Source: an uncultured Verrucomicrobiae bacterium (GTDB taxonomy: Bacteria; Verrucomicrobiota; Verrucomicrobiia; Limisphaerales; AAA164-E04). Taken from it: DNA of 64,000 nucleotides. Each line of letters begins with the position of its first letter. Position 1 is the first letter of the stretch. Location: NCBI GenBank assembly GCA_951813855.1, contig OX638380.1, forward strand, positions 3,054,876 to 3,118,875. Reading direction: 5' to 3'. The notes under the pieces were generated by a model. That model was not told the origin of the DNA. It did not search any database and worked only from the letters and a program-made list of their open reading frames with translations. The position numbers and the translations under genes were made by a program. Below, piece after piece: positions 19,810-30,572 of this stretch.

Positions 19810-21611
19810 TCAATTCGCTAGTTCGTAAATCATTCGAAGATCTGTCCCAGGATAAGTCGCGCCTAATCCATTCAATTCGGAAAATAATCCGTTGAGCGCT
19901 TGATCTAATCCAGTGCTGCCAAGCCCAAGAACTTGAACCCGTAATGACTTCGCTTGATCTTCAGGAATAATATTGGCTTTGGCCCGATATAAAGCTTGAA
20001 GCAGTTTGCGAGCGTTGCGCTTTTTTCCTTGAGCCAGGATAATCGGGCTCATCATTCGTACTTCGGTTCGATAAGCCATCATCCGGATCGTATCATAGAT
20101 TAATCGATCGACGGACGGCAAGGTTTGCAGTGGTTCTGATAACTGTCCATTTTTGACGTGCGTCGGGGTTGCTTCGAGCTTTGTTTTTAAGGTTTGCGCT
20201 TCGGATTCGGCTTGGGCTGATTCAGATTCATATTTCATTCGAACGTTTCTTGACAAAGCCGGTTCAGCCAATCGATTGCTGAGTCGGCCTGGCCGAAGCT
20301 TGGTTAGTTTCATTTCTTTGTTCAGTTGTCGAGCTTCGGGATTGACGACTCGGGCTTCAGGATCGATTTCTTCGAGACCCTGAGTGGTTAAGGAATCCAA
20401 ATTAAATTCTTGTCGCATATATTTAAAGAAGTTTTCTTGAGACCACCTTGAAAACATTGCTCCAGCGACTTGGGGCCTCGACAGAGTCGGATGGGTAGTC
20501 ACCATTGACAACTGCCTGCCATCTTCAAGCCGTCTTCTGATTTCCCTGACGTTCAGGCGTTTGGTTAGTGGCATGGTTTGTTCGGCCAACCACATTTTTC
20601 TCGTGAGAGTTTCCGCCGGGCCGTACCGGGGGACTTCGGTTTCCCGGAAGGCGGTTGCCGACCAATCTTCGCTTTGCCGATTCTTGGTCCAAGTAATCAC
20701 CGCGATGCCGGCTTTGGCTAGATTCTCAAATAATTTCGGAGACCATCCTTCGCGATCGAATACTAAAGTAACCGAGGGATCAATCGAAGTGGTTCGGGTC
20801 AGGTCAGGACCCGGTTCTCCCACTTTCCCGTTCTGTCTCAATTCCGGGACGATCACTTGTTCGATCATTGCCACCATTTTGGGGTCGAGAGCTTGATGCA
20901 GGCACATCAAAGGACTGCCTCCCAAGGCATCAAGCCAATAACCCGCCGTAGCGGGAAGACATAGCTTCTCTCGCGAGACATAGTGCTTGGGAAGATTTCC
21001 CCGGCGACCGGTATCAACCTTGGAATGCCCATCGACTAACAAAGTCGCCGCGGCATTCTGCGGTTGGTTCATCCAATCACGGAACACGTTCTTTTGCCAA
21101 GTCCGAACCGACCATTCGTTTTCGGACAGATGGCGTAATTTCCCTCGCAAGGTCTTAACTTCAGGGCATCGGTCCAAGCCCAGGATAATTCCCCATTCGC
21201 CCGGGGCTTCATAGCGGATAGCTTCAGGATTCCGAACCCTGGCCAAACTGAGAAAGGCGAGAAAATTCAAAATCGTCGTCACGCCGTAATAACCTTTCGA
21301 AAGCTTCAGATATTCGTTGACCCCATGATGCAATCCTTCTTGGATCAAGATCGGCAAGGCGGTTAGGACGCCACCGTTTTCCACGGCTTTATGGGCCTTG
21401 TCGAAAGTAGGCTTTGCCGCCGCCAATTTCCCCTTGGCAGCCAACTGACGCCCCATCACGTCATGAGTCGCACGACCTCTCGACGTCTGCTGGTCCTTGG
21501 TATTTCGTTCGGAACGTTCCGTGGCCTTAGCCAGCTTTTTCTCGGTTTCGAGAGCCTCCGTCTTCAAAGGCTTTGACGGCACTTGAATCAGTCCCGCTTT
21601 ACAACCCAAAT
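19810..21611 (-). pseudogene. Transposase of element X, C-terminal part
   Basis: This encodes about 600 residues of a DDE transposase: LLVDGHSKVDTG (first Asp), LVFDREGWSPKLFENLAKAG (second Asp), and FSRWSQENFFKYMRQEFNLD (Glu), then a long basic C-terminus ending ...GTDLRMIYELAN. The open frame extends to 21639, but its apparent start (MAFKPANQL) comes from the IS66 terminus and is not native. Joining 24012-23576 to 21604-19810 restores one 743-residue frame. The family is unassigned; it has an N-terminal helix-turn-helix and an RNase-H-fold core. Confidence 0.8.
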
Positions 21612-23575
21612 GTAATTGATTAGCGGGTTTGAACGCCATTTTGAACTAAACGATCTGACGAAAAGGATGCATTCCCATGATCAAGGATTTCATATTTCGC
21701 TTTTGTCAGGAGATGAGTGATCTCATTCCATCCGACGTCCTTGGTTGATCGTCTTGCGGCTTCAGATCAAATATCCTCGACCAACAACGTTGGCTTTCGA
21801 GTGGCATTCGATTGCCGTTCCAGCAAAATTACGGGAATAATCCCAAGCTCCATGATTTCGGAAAACCAGTGCTGAAAGCACGATAAGACCCGAGCCGGTA
21901 TCAACCGAGGGTGATCGAACCGAGAACTAAAGCGCTGACGCCAACGTCTCCAAAACCGACTCCTTTTTCAGGCGAGAGGTAGCCGTGACGCTAGTGATGG
22001 CCGCCCGACTCTGAGCCCCTCTCTGATTTTTCGAGCCCTGGGAAACCTTCCGAGCCTTGACGCCCGGTCGCAGAGCCCGTTCGGCTCGATTGTTGGTCGG
22101 TTCAAGTTTTGGATGGTCCAGAAATCGAAGCAACTGGCCCTTTTGATTCTGGAGCCACAAGCTATTCAGCATCTTTTGATTATCCGGATCACTCAAGGAT
22201 CGTGGTCTCAGATGATGATCGAGCTTTTGTTTCAAGTCGATCACTGCCGTCTGAAATTCCTTCGCGGTCCCATGGCCTGCGAGATTCAACTCCCTCAATT
22301 CCATGGCTTGTCGAAAGACATCTTTCGTATAATTGGCGAACCACCTCCCTTTGCCAGCTTTCCGGTCGGCCAAATCGGTCAAATTTCGTTGCCGGTGAGC
22401 CAGGCATCTTTGCTGGGGCACGGAATCAAAGCTCTGAGGTTGGTAACTCGTAAAACCGTCAACGACCACGATTCCCCGAAACGAAGGATCGATCACTTGG
22501 GCCACCTCGGCCGCACGATGATGCCGTTCAATTTGATAATAAATCGCCTTCTCGTTGCAAAACGTCATCAAAAAATGGGGGGTTCCCCCGACTTTCCAAC
22601 CGGTATCGTCCGTGTGAATGATATCCGCTTGAGCCAGTTCCGCCTTGATTTCCTGAGCCAGTTCGCCAAGTTTCCCTTGCTCCGCCGCCTTCAGAGCCTT
22701 CTGGGTGATCGCACTTTGGGTCACGGGGATCTGGAGATAATCGTTGAGCACCTTCTCCGCCTGGCGCAATGACATTCCCGAATCGTAATGCAAGGCCAAC
22801 GCCAAAGCATAGACTCGGGAGCCAATCCGATGAGCCGTCGCTCCAAACTGATCCTTCGCTAATTCAGGATGCGTGCCCCGGACCTTGTGTCCGCATCCCG
22901 TGCACTCCGCGACCTCAATCGAAAAGTATTTGATCACTCGGCCAATGAGTCGGGGCAGATCAATCGTCGTCGCGGTTTCCGAGGCTTGTCGCTCAAGTTT
23001 CGCCCCGCACTTCGGACAGGCATCGGTATCCAGGGAAGCCTGAAACTCTTGGATTTCATCCGGTTCTTGGGGCTCCGGCGCTGGTTTATGGCGAAACTTT
23101 CCTTGCCCCGGTTTGCGACCGGGCTTTTGGGGGTTTTCTTTGCGTTTGCCCTTGGAAAAAGGGGTAGCCGAACGATGGTTTTCTCTCTCTGACGTTTCCA
23201 GTTGTTGCCGCAAATCCTGGTTTTCTTGTTTCAATTGGTCGGCAATCTCGAAATCTGCCGAGAGCGATGCGGGATCAGTTTGGCAACCACAGGAGCCGAT
23301 CTGTTGTTGCCAATCTCGGATCAATTGCCGCAATTTCCGAATAACGTTCCGTAATTTCTGATTCTGTTGCTGCAATTTCTGATTTTCCGCTTCCAGCGTC
23401 TCCACGCGCTGCATCGCAAGCTCAAGAGCCTTAACCAATTCCGCTGGATCCGCTTCGTGCAGTCGATGAGGATCAATCCCCGGCATGTTGCCTATTATAG
23501 CCTCATTTAAAAAAAAGTCAAGTCGAACCTCGAAATTCCTTGAAAAAACCCCATTTTAACCCGCTAATCAATTAC
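21612..23575 (-). mobile_element. IS66-family element, copy 1 (1964 bp)
   Basis: The ends are GTAATTGATTAGCGGGTT and its reverse complement; IS66 family ends start with GTAA. The flanking repeat is CCCAAATG (21605-21612 and 23576-23583), the 8-bp duplication expected for IS66 if the shared G is counted. It interrupts the transposase gene of X between codons for ...TFHLG and CKAGLIQ. It carries a single transposase gene without tnpA/tnpB partners, like the ISBst12-type IS66 subgroup. Confidence 0.92.
21927..23486 (-). CDS. tnpC: IS66-family transposase (TnpC type), copy 1
   Basis: 519 residues: an N-terminal leucine-zipper-like helix (VETLEAENQKLQQQNQKLRN), a linker rich in K/P, a zinc finger CPKCGAK...CTGCGHKVRG, then the DDE core with IHTDDTGWKVGG, IVVVDGFTSYQP and the final LEPTNNRAERALRPGVKARK. 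Full length and apparently intact. It differs from the copy at 24323-25882 at only a few residues (Y/D, A/T and G/C). Confidence 0.95.
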   Translation of the reverse strand: MPGIDPHRLHEADPAELVKALELAMQRVETLEAENQKLQQQNQKLRNVIRKLRQLIRDWQQQIGSCGCQTDPASLSADFEIADQLKQENQDLRQQLETSERENHRSATPFSKGKRKENPQKPGRKPGQGKFRHKPAPEPQEPDEIQEFQASLDTDACPKCGAKLERQASETATTIDLPRLIGRVIKYFSIEVAECTGCGHKVRGTHPELAKDQFGATAHRIGSRVYALALALHYDSGMSLRQAEKVLNDYLQIPVTQSAITQKALKAAEQGKLGELAQEIKAELAQADIIHTDDTGWKVGGTPHFLMTFCNEKAIYYQIERHHRAAEVAQVIDPSFRGIVVVDGFTSYQPQSFDSVPQQRCLAHRQRNLTDLADRKAGKGRWFANYTKDVFRQAMELRELNLAGHGTAKEFQTAVIDLKQKLDHHLRPRSLSDPDNQKMLNSLWLQNQKGQLLRFLDHPKLEPTNNRAERALRPGVKARKVSQGSKNQRGAQSRAAITSVTATSRLKKESVLETLASAL

Positions 23576-24012
23576 CCCAAATGAAAGGTGACCGGATTGA
23601 TTCCCAGAACCTTGGCGGCACCGCGTTGACTCTTCCCCTCGGCTAGCAGTCGAATTCCTGATTCAATGATCTTTGGAGTCAGAACCGTGCGGCCTCGACC
23701 CGTTTTTTTTTCAAAGAAAGAAGCCATTCCCTTGGCACGGAATTGAGCCGAGGTAGACGACACCGTGTTTCGATGGACTCCAAACACTTCGGTCAAACGT
23801 TTCTGAGAAATCTTATTCGTCACATGAAGCATGCCAATGATCAGGCGCCGCGAAACCTGGTCTTTATCGGCATGCTGAAATATCGGTTCCAAATCGGAAA
23901 AATAACAGGTCATGCCGTCTTGCGATGACATCGCAATTTGGCCATCGATAACGATCGCATTTTGAGGCTGAGAATCGAAATTAAACGAGTTCCGTGATTC
24001 GCATTTGTGCAC
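23576..24012 (-). pseudogene. Transposase of element X, N-terminal helix-turn-helix part
   Basis: 146 codons beginning MHKCESRNSFNFDSQPQNA with two helix-turn-helix-like units: QKRLTEVFGVHRNTVSSTSA and SQRGAAKVLGINPVTFHLG. The frame runs into the IS66-1 end at 23575; the protein resumes on the other side at 21611. Confidence 0.75.
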
Positions 24013-24102
24013 AATTTTATTATTAGCGCAAAATTTCGAAATGTCAACCGCATTTTTCGAAAAAAGCTGATTTTAGGGCTCTCGCAAAAATAAACTATCT
24101 GT

Positions 24103-24233
24103 TTTTTGTGTATGTATCAAACGTATTATGTACATTCATGGGGGGATAATTTATAATTCCATTCACCATGAAACTTCTCTTTAGTTAAGCACAAATCTTG
24201 CATTTGTTCGTCAGTAATTTTTATGCCTTTGTG
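24103..24233 (-). pseudogene. ISAzo13-B transposase, extreme C-terminus
   Basis: The minus strand encodes KGIKITDEQMQDLCLTKEKF and then HGEWNYKLSPHECT, the C-terminal tail also seen in ISAzo13-A at 34084-34192. It is cut off at 24233 by IS66-2. Confidence 0.8.
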
Positions 24234-26197
24234 GTAATTGATTAGCGGGTTAAAATGGGGTTTTTTCAAGGAATTTCGAGGTACGACTTGACTTTTTTTT
24301 AAATGAGGCTATAATAGGCAACATGCCGGGGATTGATCCTCATCGACTGCACGAAGCGGATCCAGCGGAATTGGTTAAGGCTCTTGAGCTTGCGATGCAG
24401 CGCGTGGAGACGCTGGAAGCGGAAAATCAGAAATTGCAGCAACAGAATCAGAAATTACGGAACGTTATTCGGAAATTGCGGCAATTGATCCGAGATTGGC
24501 AACAACAGATCGGCTCCTGTGGTTGCCAAACTGATCCCGCATCGCTCTCGGCAGATTTCGAGATTGCCGACCAATTGAAACAAGAAAACCAGGATTTGCG
24601 GCAACAACTGGAAACGTCAGAGAGAGAAAACCATCGTTCGGCTACCCCTTTTTCCAAGGGCAAACGCAAAGAAAACCCCCAAAAGCCCGGTCGCAAACCG
24701 GGGCAAGGAAAGTTTCGCCATAAACCAGCGCCGGAGCCCCAAGAACCGGATGAAATCCAAGAGTTTCAGGCTTCCCTGGATACCGATGCCTGTCCGAAGT
24801 GCGGGGCGAAACTTGAGCGACAAGCCTCGGAAACCGCGACGACGATTGATCTGCCCCGACTCATTGGCCGAGTGATCAAATACTTTTCGATTGAGGTCGC
24901 GGAGTGCACGGGATGCGGACACAAGGTCCGGGGCACGCATCCTGAATTAGCGAAGGATCAGTTTGGAGCGACGGCTCATCGGATTGGCTCCCGAGTCGAT
25001 GCTTTGGCGTTGGCCTTGCATTACGATTCGGGAATGTCATTGCGCCAGACGGAGAAGGTGCTCAACGATTATCTCCAGATCCCCGTGACCCAAAGTGCGA
25101 TCACCCAGAAGGCTCTGAAGGCGGCGGAGCAAGGGAAACTTGGCGAACTGGCTCAGGAAATCAAGGCGGAACTGGCTCAAGCGGATATCATTCACACGGA
25201 CGATACCGGTTGGAAAGTCGGGGGAACCCCCCATTTTTTGATGACGTTTTGCAACGAGAAGGCGATTTATTATCAAATTGAACGGCATCATCGTGCGGCC
25301 GAGGTGGCCCAAGTGATCGATCCTTCGTTTCGGGGAATCGTGGTCGTTGACGGTTTTACGAGTTACCAACCTCAGAGCTTTGATTCCGTGCCCCAGCAAA
25401 GATGCCTGGCTCACCGGCAACGAAATTTGACCGATTTGGCCGACCGGAAAGCTGGCAAAGGGAGGTGGTTCGCCAATTATACGAAAGATGTCTTTCGACA
25501 AGCCATGGAATTGAGGGAGTTGAATCTCGCAGGCCATGGGACCGCGAAGGAATTTCAGACGGCAGTGATCGACTTGAAACAAAAGCTCGATCATCATCTG
25601 AGACCACGATCCTTGAGTGATCCGGATAATCAAAAGATGCTGAATAGCTTGTGGCTCCAGAATCAAAAGGGCCAGTTGCTTCGATTTCTGGACCATCCAA
25701 AACTTGAACCGACCAACAATCGAGCCGAACGGGCTCTGCGACCGGGCGTCAAGGCTCGGAAGGTTTCCCAGTGCTCGAAAAATCAGAGAGGGGCTCAGAG
25801 TCGGGCGGCCATCACTAGCGTCACGGCTACCTCTCGCCTGAAAAAGGAGTCGGTTTTGGAGACGTTGGCGTCAGCGCTTTAGTTCTCGGTTCGATCACCC
25901 TCGGTTGATACCGGCTCGGGTCTTATCGTGCTTTCAGCACTGGTTTTCCGAAATCATGGAGCTTGGGATTATTCCCGTAATTTTGCTGGAACGGCAATCG
26001 AATGCCACTCGAAAGCCAACGTTGTTGGTCGAGGATATTTGATCTGAAGCCGCAAGACAATCAACCAAGGACGTCGGATGGAATGAGATCACTCATCTCC
26101 TGACAAAAGCGAAATATGAAATCCTTGATCATGGGAATGCATCCTTTTCGTCAGATCGTTTAGTTCAAAATGGCGTTCAAACCCGCTAATCAATTAC
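24234..26197 (+). mobile_element. IS66-family element, copy 2 (1964 bp), inverted relative to copy 1
   Basis: Same length and same GTAATTGATTAGCGGGTT termini as copy 1, opposite orientation. It lies inside the ISAzo13-B transposase gene. No target duplication is visible: compared with the uninterrupted sequence in ISAzo13-A (GCCTTTTTGATATTTGGATTC reverse strand), about 10 bp is missing at the junction (left flank ...GCCTTTGTG, right flank GAATTCATC...). Confidence 0.9.
24323..25882 (+). CDS. tnpC: IS66-family transposase (TnpC type), copy 2
   Basis: 519 residues with the same architecture as copy 1: coiled-coil N-terminus, CPKCGAK/CTGCGHK zinc finger, and TDDTGWK, VVDGFTSY and NNRAERALR catalytic blocks. 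Differences are SRVDALALAL (Y in copy 1), SLRQTEKV (A in copy 1) and VSQCSKNQRG (G in copy 1). Full length. Near-identity implies very recent transposition. Confidence 0.95.
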   Translation: MPGIDPHRLHEADPAELVKALELAMQRVETLEAENQKLQQQNQKLRNVIRKLRQLIRDWQQQIGSCGCQTDPASLSADFEIADQLKQENQDLRQQLETSERENHRSATPFSKGKRKENPQKPGRKPGQGKFRHKPAPEPQEPDEIQEFQASLDTDACPKCGAKLERQASETATTIDLPRLIGRVIKYFSIEVAECTGCGHKVRGTHPELAKDQFGATAHRIGSRVDALALALHYDSGMSLRQTEKVLNDYLQIPVTQSAITQKALKAAEQGKLGELAQEIKAELAQADIIHTDDTGWKVGGTPHFLMTFCNEKAIYYQIERHHRAAEVAQVIDPSFRGIVVVDGFTSYQPQSFDSVPQQRCLAHRQRNLTDLADRKAGKGRWFANYTKDVFRQAMELRELNLAGHGTAKEFQTAVIDLKQKLDHHLRPRSLSDPDNQKMLNSLWLQNQKGQLLRFLDHPKLEPTNNRAERALRPGVKARKVSQCSKNQRGAQSRAAITSVTATSRLKKESVLETLASAL

Positions 26198-26615
26198 GAA
26201 TTCATCTAGCACGCAATTAATTTTCAACCCATTTTTAGTTGTTGTATTGTTAATCAAATTAACTATGGTTTCATAATTGGTTAATGGACGTCCCCGCCAA
26301 TTCATAGAAATGCATGAAAACATTTGATGTTTGATTTTATTCCACTTGCTCGTACCCGGTGGAAAATGACAAACTGAGATTTCCATACTAAGTTCATCTG
26401 CCAGTTGTTGCAACTCGGTTTTCCATAATTTATTACGACTCCCATTTGAACCTCCTCCATCAGCCATAAATAATAGCTTCTTGGCATTGGGATGTTTTTT
26501 TCGTCCCATTGATAGCCACCATCGACGAATAGTTTCTACCGCAAATTCCGCAGTATCGTGATCAGTGCCTACACTTACCCAACCCGTATTGGTGTTAATA
26601 TCATACACGCCATAA
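26198..26615 (-). pseudogene. ISAzo13-B transposase, catalytic C-terminal half
   Basis: The minus-strand frame YDINTNTGWVSVGTDHDTAEF ... LLFMADGGGSNGSRNKLWKT ... SKWNKIKHQMFSCISMNW ... holds the second Asp and the Glu region. It joins the N-terminal half (34242-34903) across ISAzo13-A and the C-terminal tail (24103-24233) across IS66-2. Confidence 0.85.
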
Positions 26616-26765
26616 GGGCTTTCGCTTAAATAACATATTTGTTTAAATGATTAAATCTTTTGTCAGAATTTCATTCTGACATGTTGATTGACTGATAATC
26701 TCTATAGAAATCTAAAAACTGATTTTGACGGTTTATTTAGAGCGGGAAGTTACCAACCCATTTAG

Positions 26766-29233
26766 CCCGCAAATCTCACCAGCCCCTAAAGCATAAAAAT
26801 TTAATGGCTTGGTGTCGTCGGATCTACTCTTTTTACTGCTTAGAACTTGTTAGCTGATAATTGTTGAGATCAAACGGGGGTTTTTATACCTAATTTTGTC
26901 GAAATCCAGTCTTGTTTACCGGTTTCGACCTAGCGATCCAAAAAGTGGAACACACCTCTCCCGTTTTCGATGCCGGGCGACTAGAATCGAAGAGGTTTCG
27001 TTTCGTTTATTTAGGACAAAGCGCGCTGTCGTTCTCTGAACGCAACCTTGAGATTTTTGACTATCGTGCAGAAAAGTTTTTGGCGCGGATATATTGATGA
27101 AATCGTCATCCAATATCTGCGAACACTTACTTTGACGACCCCGGCGATTTTGAATAATTGAGTTCGAATGGTGCCACTAGTAGCGGTTTCCAAGGGGGTG
27201 CCTGTCAATCCATATTTCTTGATGATCCGCATCAAGATACTAGCGAACACCGAAAAATACAGGCGCAACTGGTTTGACCGCAGGTATGCCGTCGACGTGC
27301 GATCGGCAAATAAATCCAGTTGCATTTCTTTGATGCGATTTTCCATGTCGCCTCGGGCGCAATATACCTCCTCGTACAATTCTTGCGGCGAATATTCCTG
27401 GGGATTCAGATTGGTCACCACGAAGCGAGGATTGGGCCCTTCGGGCAACCATTCCGCCTTCCCGATTACCTGTCGGCTACCGCTCCATGATCGGAGAGTG
27501 CGATAGGTGAAGCGCCGGAAGACTCGAGCCCTTTCACCGGTGGCTTGGGAGTCTTTTTTCGCTTGAGCCAGCTGAGATTCAATCTGAGCCAACAAGCGTT
27601 TGTTTTTCGCCAAGCCGAAGACATATTTGAGTTGATTCGCTTCACACCAAGACATGATTTCATCCGTGGAAAACGCCCCGTCGCCCCGCACGATGATCGT
27701 GGTCTTCGGCCAACGCTTCCGGATCTGATCCACGATCCGTTCCAATTCTTCCACCACCCCGTCGGCCGCCGAAAGATGCGACGGGCGCAACCGGCAACAC
27801 AGCACGTCTTGACCGCAGGTGATGTAAAGCGGCAAATAACAATGAGCCTGATAATGGCCGTGATAATGCTTGCCCTCTTGATTGCCGTGCAGCAGATCGT
27901 CGGTCGTGTCCAAATCCAGGATGATGGTTTCGGGAGCCTGCTCGAATTGTTCCAAAAACAGAGCGACGATCAAGGCATCGATTCGTGCGGTATCCGCCAC
28001 GATTTTCTTGTAGCGGTCCTTGCCTTCAGACTCGGAATCACCCAATTCCATGCGATTGAGAGTGCTGGATCCCGCTAAGGGATTGCCTCGGTCTCGTTCG
28101 CGAGACCGGTCGGCACCGGTGATGTCTAACAGATTGAGTGCCAGAGCCAGGGCGCTGTCTTTACGCAAATCGTTGTGATCGTTCACGTCCTCGTAACCCA
28201 AGGCGATCCCGAAAACCCGTTGCGCGATCAGGGTTTCTGTGGAATGTTCCGTTCGAATCGAATCCCGATGATCGACAAAACACTGGGCCAGGCGGTGGGT
28301 GATCCGGAACATATCATTGGCCTCCCGAAGTAACAGGGTTCCACTGTCGGAGGTCATGATGCCGCCCTTGAAATTTGCCACCACCTCACGATTCCCGAGG
28401 TGCCCCAGTTTCATCTGATAGTCCCGTTGAGCTGTTTTCATCTGCGCTCCCATGCCACGCTTTTCTCTGATTGCCTTCCAAGTTGAACTCGGTGGCCGAT
28501 CACGAACCAATTTGGCTCTTGGCACCGTGCCGAGTTCTGTCGAATCCCGTCTTCCCCAAGCGGGGAAAAGCCGCCACGCACCCCCAAATCAACCGAGGCC
28601 AAAGTAATGATATGAAACAAATATCCCAGGATGGATATAGTATTGGTCTTGTTGGTGAGTTTTGTCACTGGGTCGCTGGCAACTCAACTCCATTGAGAAA
28701 AGCTGGGGGCCGTTTGTAGCAATATAAACCGAATCCCTGAATTGTCATTCCAGTTGATGGTACGCTCACGACACTAGAGACACCGGAAATACAAATATGT
28801 TACAAAAAAAATCATTTTTTTCGTAAGCTGTAAATTGGGACAGGAACCAGTGAGCACGGAGCCAGGAATAAGCCGAGGCCCGGGAGTGATGAGGGCCGAG
28901 ATAAACCGAAATGTTAACAGCCTTAAAAAGCAACCAGTTCAAAGTCGGAAAACATGGGTTTGAAAGCCAAAAAACCTTGATTGGCAAGAATCAGGTCACT
29001 ATCGAATCCAATCGTTGCAGATCGCCGTCGAAAATGAGATACCTGAATCGCGATTATTCTGACTTTTATTTCAAAAATCTCAGAAATGCGACTCAACCAA
29101 ACAAAAAAGAACAAAATTCACTAATGACAGTGTGTTTTTTGCCGTCATTTTAATTTTGGGGTCGTTAGCCAGTAATAATCAGCATTTTGGGTGATCAATG
29201 ACGCCATACGCAATATCTGGTGAGATATGCGGG
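26766..29233 (-). mobile_element. IS1380-family element (2468 bp)
   Basis: Inverted repeats CCCGCAAATCTCACCAG (26766) and CCCGCATATCTCACCAG (reverse complement, ending 29233) with 4-bp duplications TTAG (26762-26765 and 29234-29237). The interrupted host sequence AACCCATTTAGGTCGATT is preserved in ISAzo13-E. The element is longer than usual for IS1380: about 700 bp (28526-29233) upstream of the transposase has no recognisable gene. Confidence 0.9.
27011..28525 (-). CDS. IS1380-family transposase
   Basis: 504 residues. Blocks seen: NREVVANFKGGIMTSDSGTL (N-terminal), IILDLDTTDDLLHGNQEGKH (first Asp pair), TIIVRGDGAFSTDEIMSWCE (second Asp), YCARGDMENRIKEMQLDLFADR (Glu), SNQLRLYFSVFASIL. These are standard IS1380 signatures (DDE_Tnp_1 group). 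It appears complete. An internal start at MKTAQRDYQMKLGHLG is possible. Confidence 0.92.
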   Translation of the reverse strand: MPRAKLVRDRPPSSTWKAIREKRGMGAQMKTAQRDYQMKLGHLGNREVVANFKGGIMTSDSGTLLLREANDMFRITHRLAQCFVDHRDSIRTEHSTETLIAQRVFGIALGYEDVNDHNDLRKDSALALALNLLDITGADRSRERDRGNPLAGSSTLNRMELGDSESEGKDRYKKIVADTARIDALIVALFLEQFEQAPETIILDLDTTDDLLHGNQEGKHYHGHYQAHCYLPLYITCGQDVLCCRLRPSHLSAADGVVEELERIVDQIRKRWPKTTIIVRGDGAFSTDEIMSWCEANQLKYVFGLAKNKRLLAQIESQLAQAKKDSQATGERARVFRRFTYRTLRSWSGSRQVIGKAEWLPEGPNPRFVVTNLNPQEYSPQELYEEVYCARGDMENRIKEMQLDLFADRTSTAYLRSNQLRLYFSVFASILMRIIKKYGLTGTPLETATSGTIRTQLFKIAGVVKVSVRRYWMTISSIYPRQKLFCTIVKNLKVAFRERQRALS

Positions 29234-29365
29234 TTAGGTCGATTTAATGGTTTTCGGGAGGCTTGATGACGGCAAACCTTAGTGTCCAATCCTTTGGCAA
29301 CCAACAAATTAGAATTAATTGCTTTTAAAGGTTGAAAAAATGAAATATGTATGATATGATTAACC

Positions 29366-30386
29366 GTGAGCGATCAGGTTGCCGTTATCAGAAAAAAAAA
29401 TCTGAGCTTGGAACCAAGCTTCCAAGAATTGATTAAACGTCGTTGGCTAGCATCCGAGGCAATAGCCATTGGCAGGGGTGAAATAGAAATAGTTCACGAA
29501 GCTACGGGTGCTAGCCGCACTACGATTCGATCGGGAATTAATGAATTGCAAACGGGAGCAATCCCTGAGAATAATCGCCAAAGGAAAGCAGGAGGGGACG
29601 GAAATTATTAACCGAACACGATAAGACTCTGTTGTCAGATCTGGATAAACTTATCGAACCCGAGACTCGAGGTGATCCCGAAAATCCGTTACGTTGGACC
29701 TGCAAAAGTTCGGAACAAATCAAAACCAAATTAAATGATATGGGACATCAGATAAGTGAACGCACCGTAAATCATTTGCTCCATGAAATGGGATACAGCC
29801 TTCAAGGCAACCAGAAAACGCTGGAAGGCAACCAGAATCCTGATCGAGACCAGCAATTTCGACATATTGAAGCCAAATCTCGGAAATTCCTGAAGAAAAA
29901 TCAATCCGTGATTTCGGTTGACACCAAAAAAAAGGAACTGGTGGGACAGCACAAAAATAGGGGGAACGAATGGCATCCGAAAGGAAATCCCGAACTAGTC
30001 AACATGCATGATTGCCCTGATCCCAAACTACCGAAAGCAAATCCTTATGGCGTGTATGATATTAACACCAATACGGGTTGGGTAAGTGTAGGCACTGATC
30101 ACGATACTGCGTAATTTGCGGTAGAAACTATTCGTCGATGGTGGCTATCAATGGGACGAAAAAAACATCCCAATGCCAAGAAGCTATTAATTATGGCTGA
30201 TGGAGGAGGTTCAAATGGGAGTCGTAATAAATTATGGAAAACCGAGTTGCAAAAACTGGCAGATGAACTTAGTATGGAAATCTCAGTTTGTCATTTTCCA
30301 CCGGGTACGAGCAAGTGGAATAAAATCGAACATCGAATGTTTTCATGCATTTCTATGAATTGGCGGGGACGTCCATTAACTAATTA
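29366..30386 (+). pseudogene. ISAzo13-A transposase, N-terminal part, degraded and interrupted
   Basis: It starts with GTG at 29366 (MSDQVAVIRKKNLSLEPSFQ). Compared with the other copies it has a one-base deletion in a G run near 29595 (frameshift) and a GAA-to-TAA nonsense change at 30112-30114. The frame then continues through MADGGGSNGSRNKLWKTELQ and WNKIEHRMFSCISMNWRGRP to the ISNCY-2 insertion at 30387. The C-terminal 65 codons lie at 33997-34192. Confidence 0.85.
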
Positions 30387-30572
30387 GTGTCTGGTCCAAA
30401 AGGGACGATTTTTCAATAAATCCTGCATTTCAAGCGGTTTTTTTTGTAACATTTTGTTCGATTTATTTGTCTAACATTCGAGTCGGAACTTTGATTTTTA
30501 CCTGAAAAATGGACTTTCAGCGTCCTTGAGACCAATTGTCAGCATCTTTGAGACTAATCTTCGATTCCTAAC

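Noticed and set aside
21612..21639. Start codon of the 609-codon frame (MAFKPANQL)
   Set aside because: These codons belong to the IS66 terminus; the true N-terminus of the X transposase is at 24012 on the other side of the IS66 copy.
21612..26197. IS66 pair as a composite transposon
   Set aside because: Copy 1 has its own target duplication in element X and copy 2 lies in a different host element; they are independent insertions and do not jointly carry cargo.
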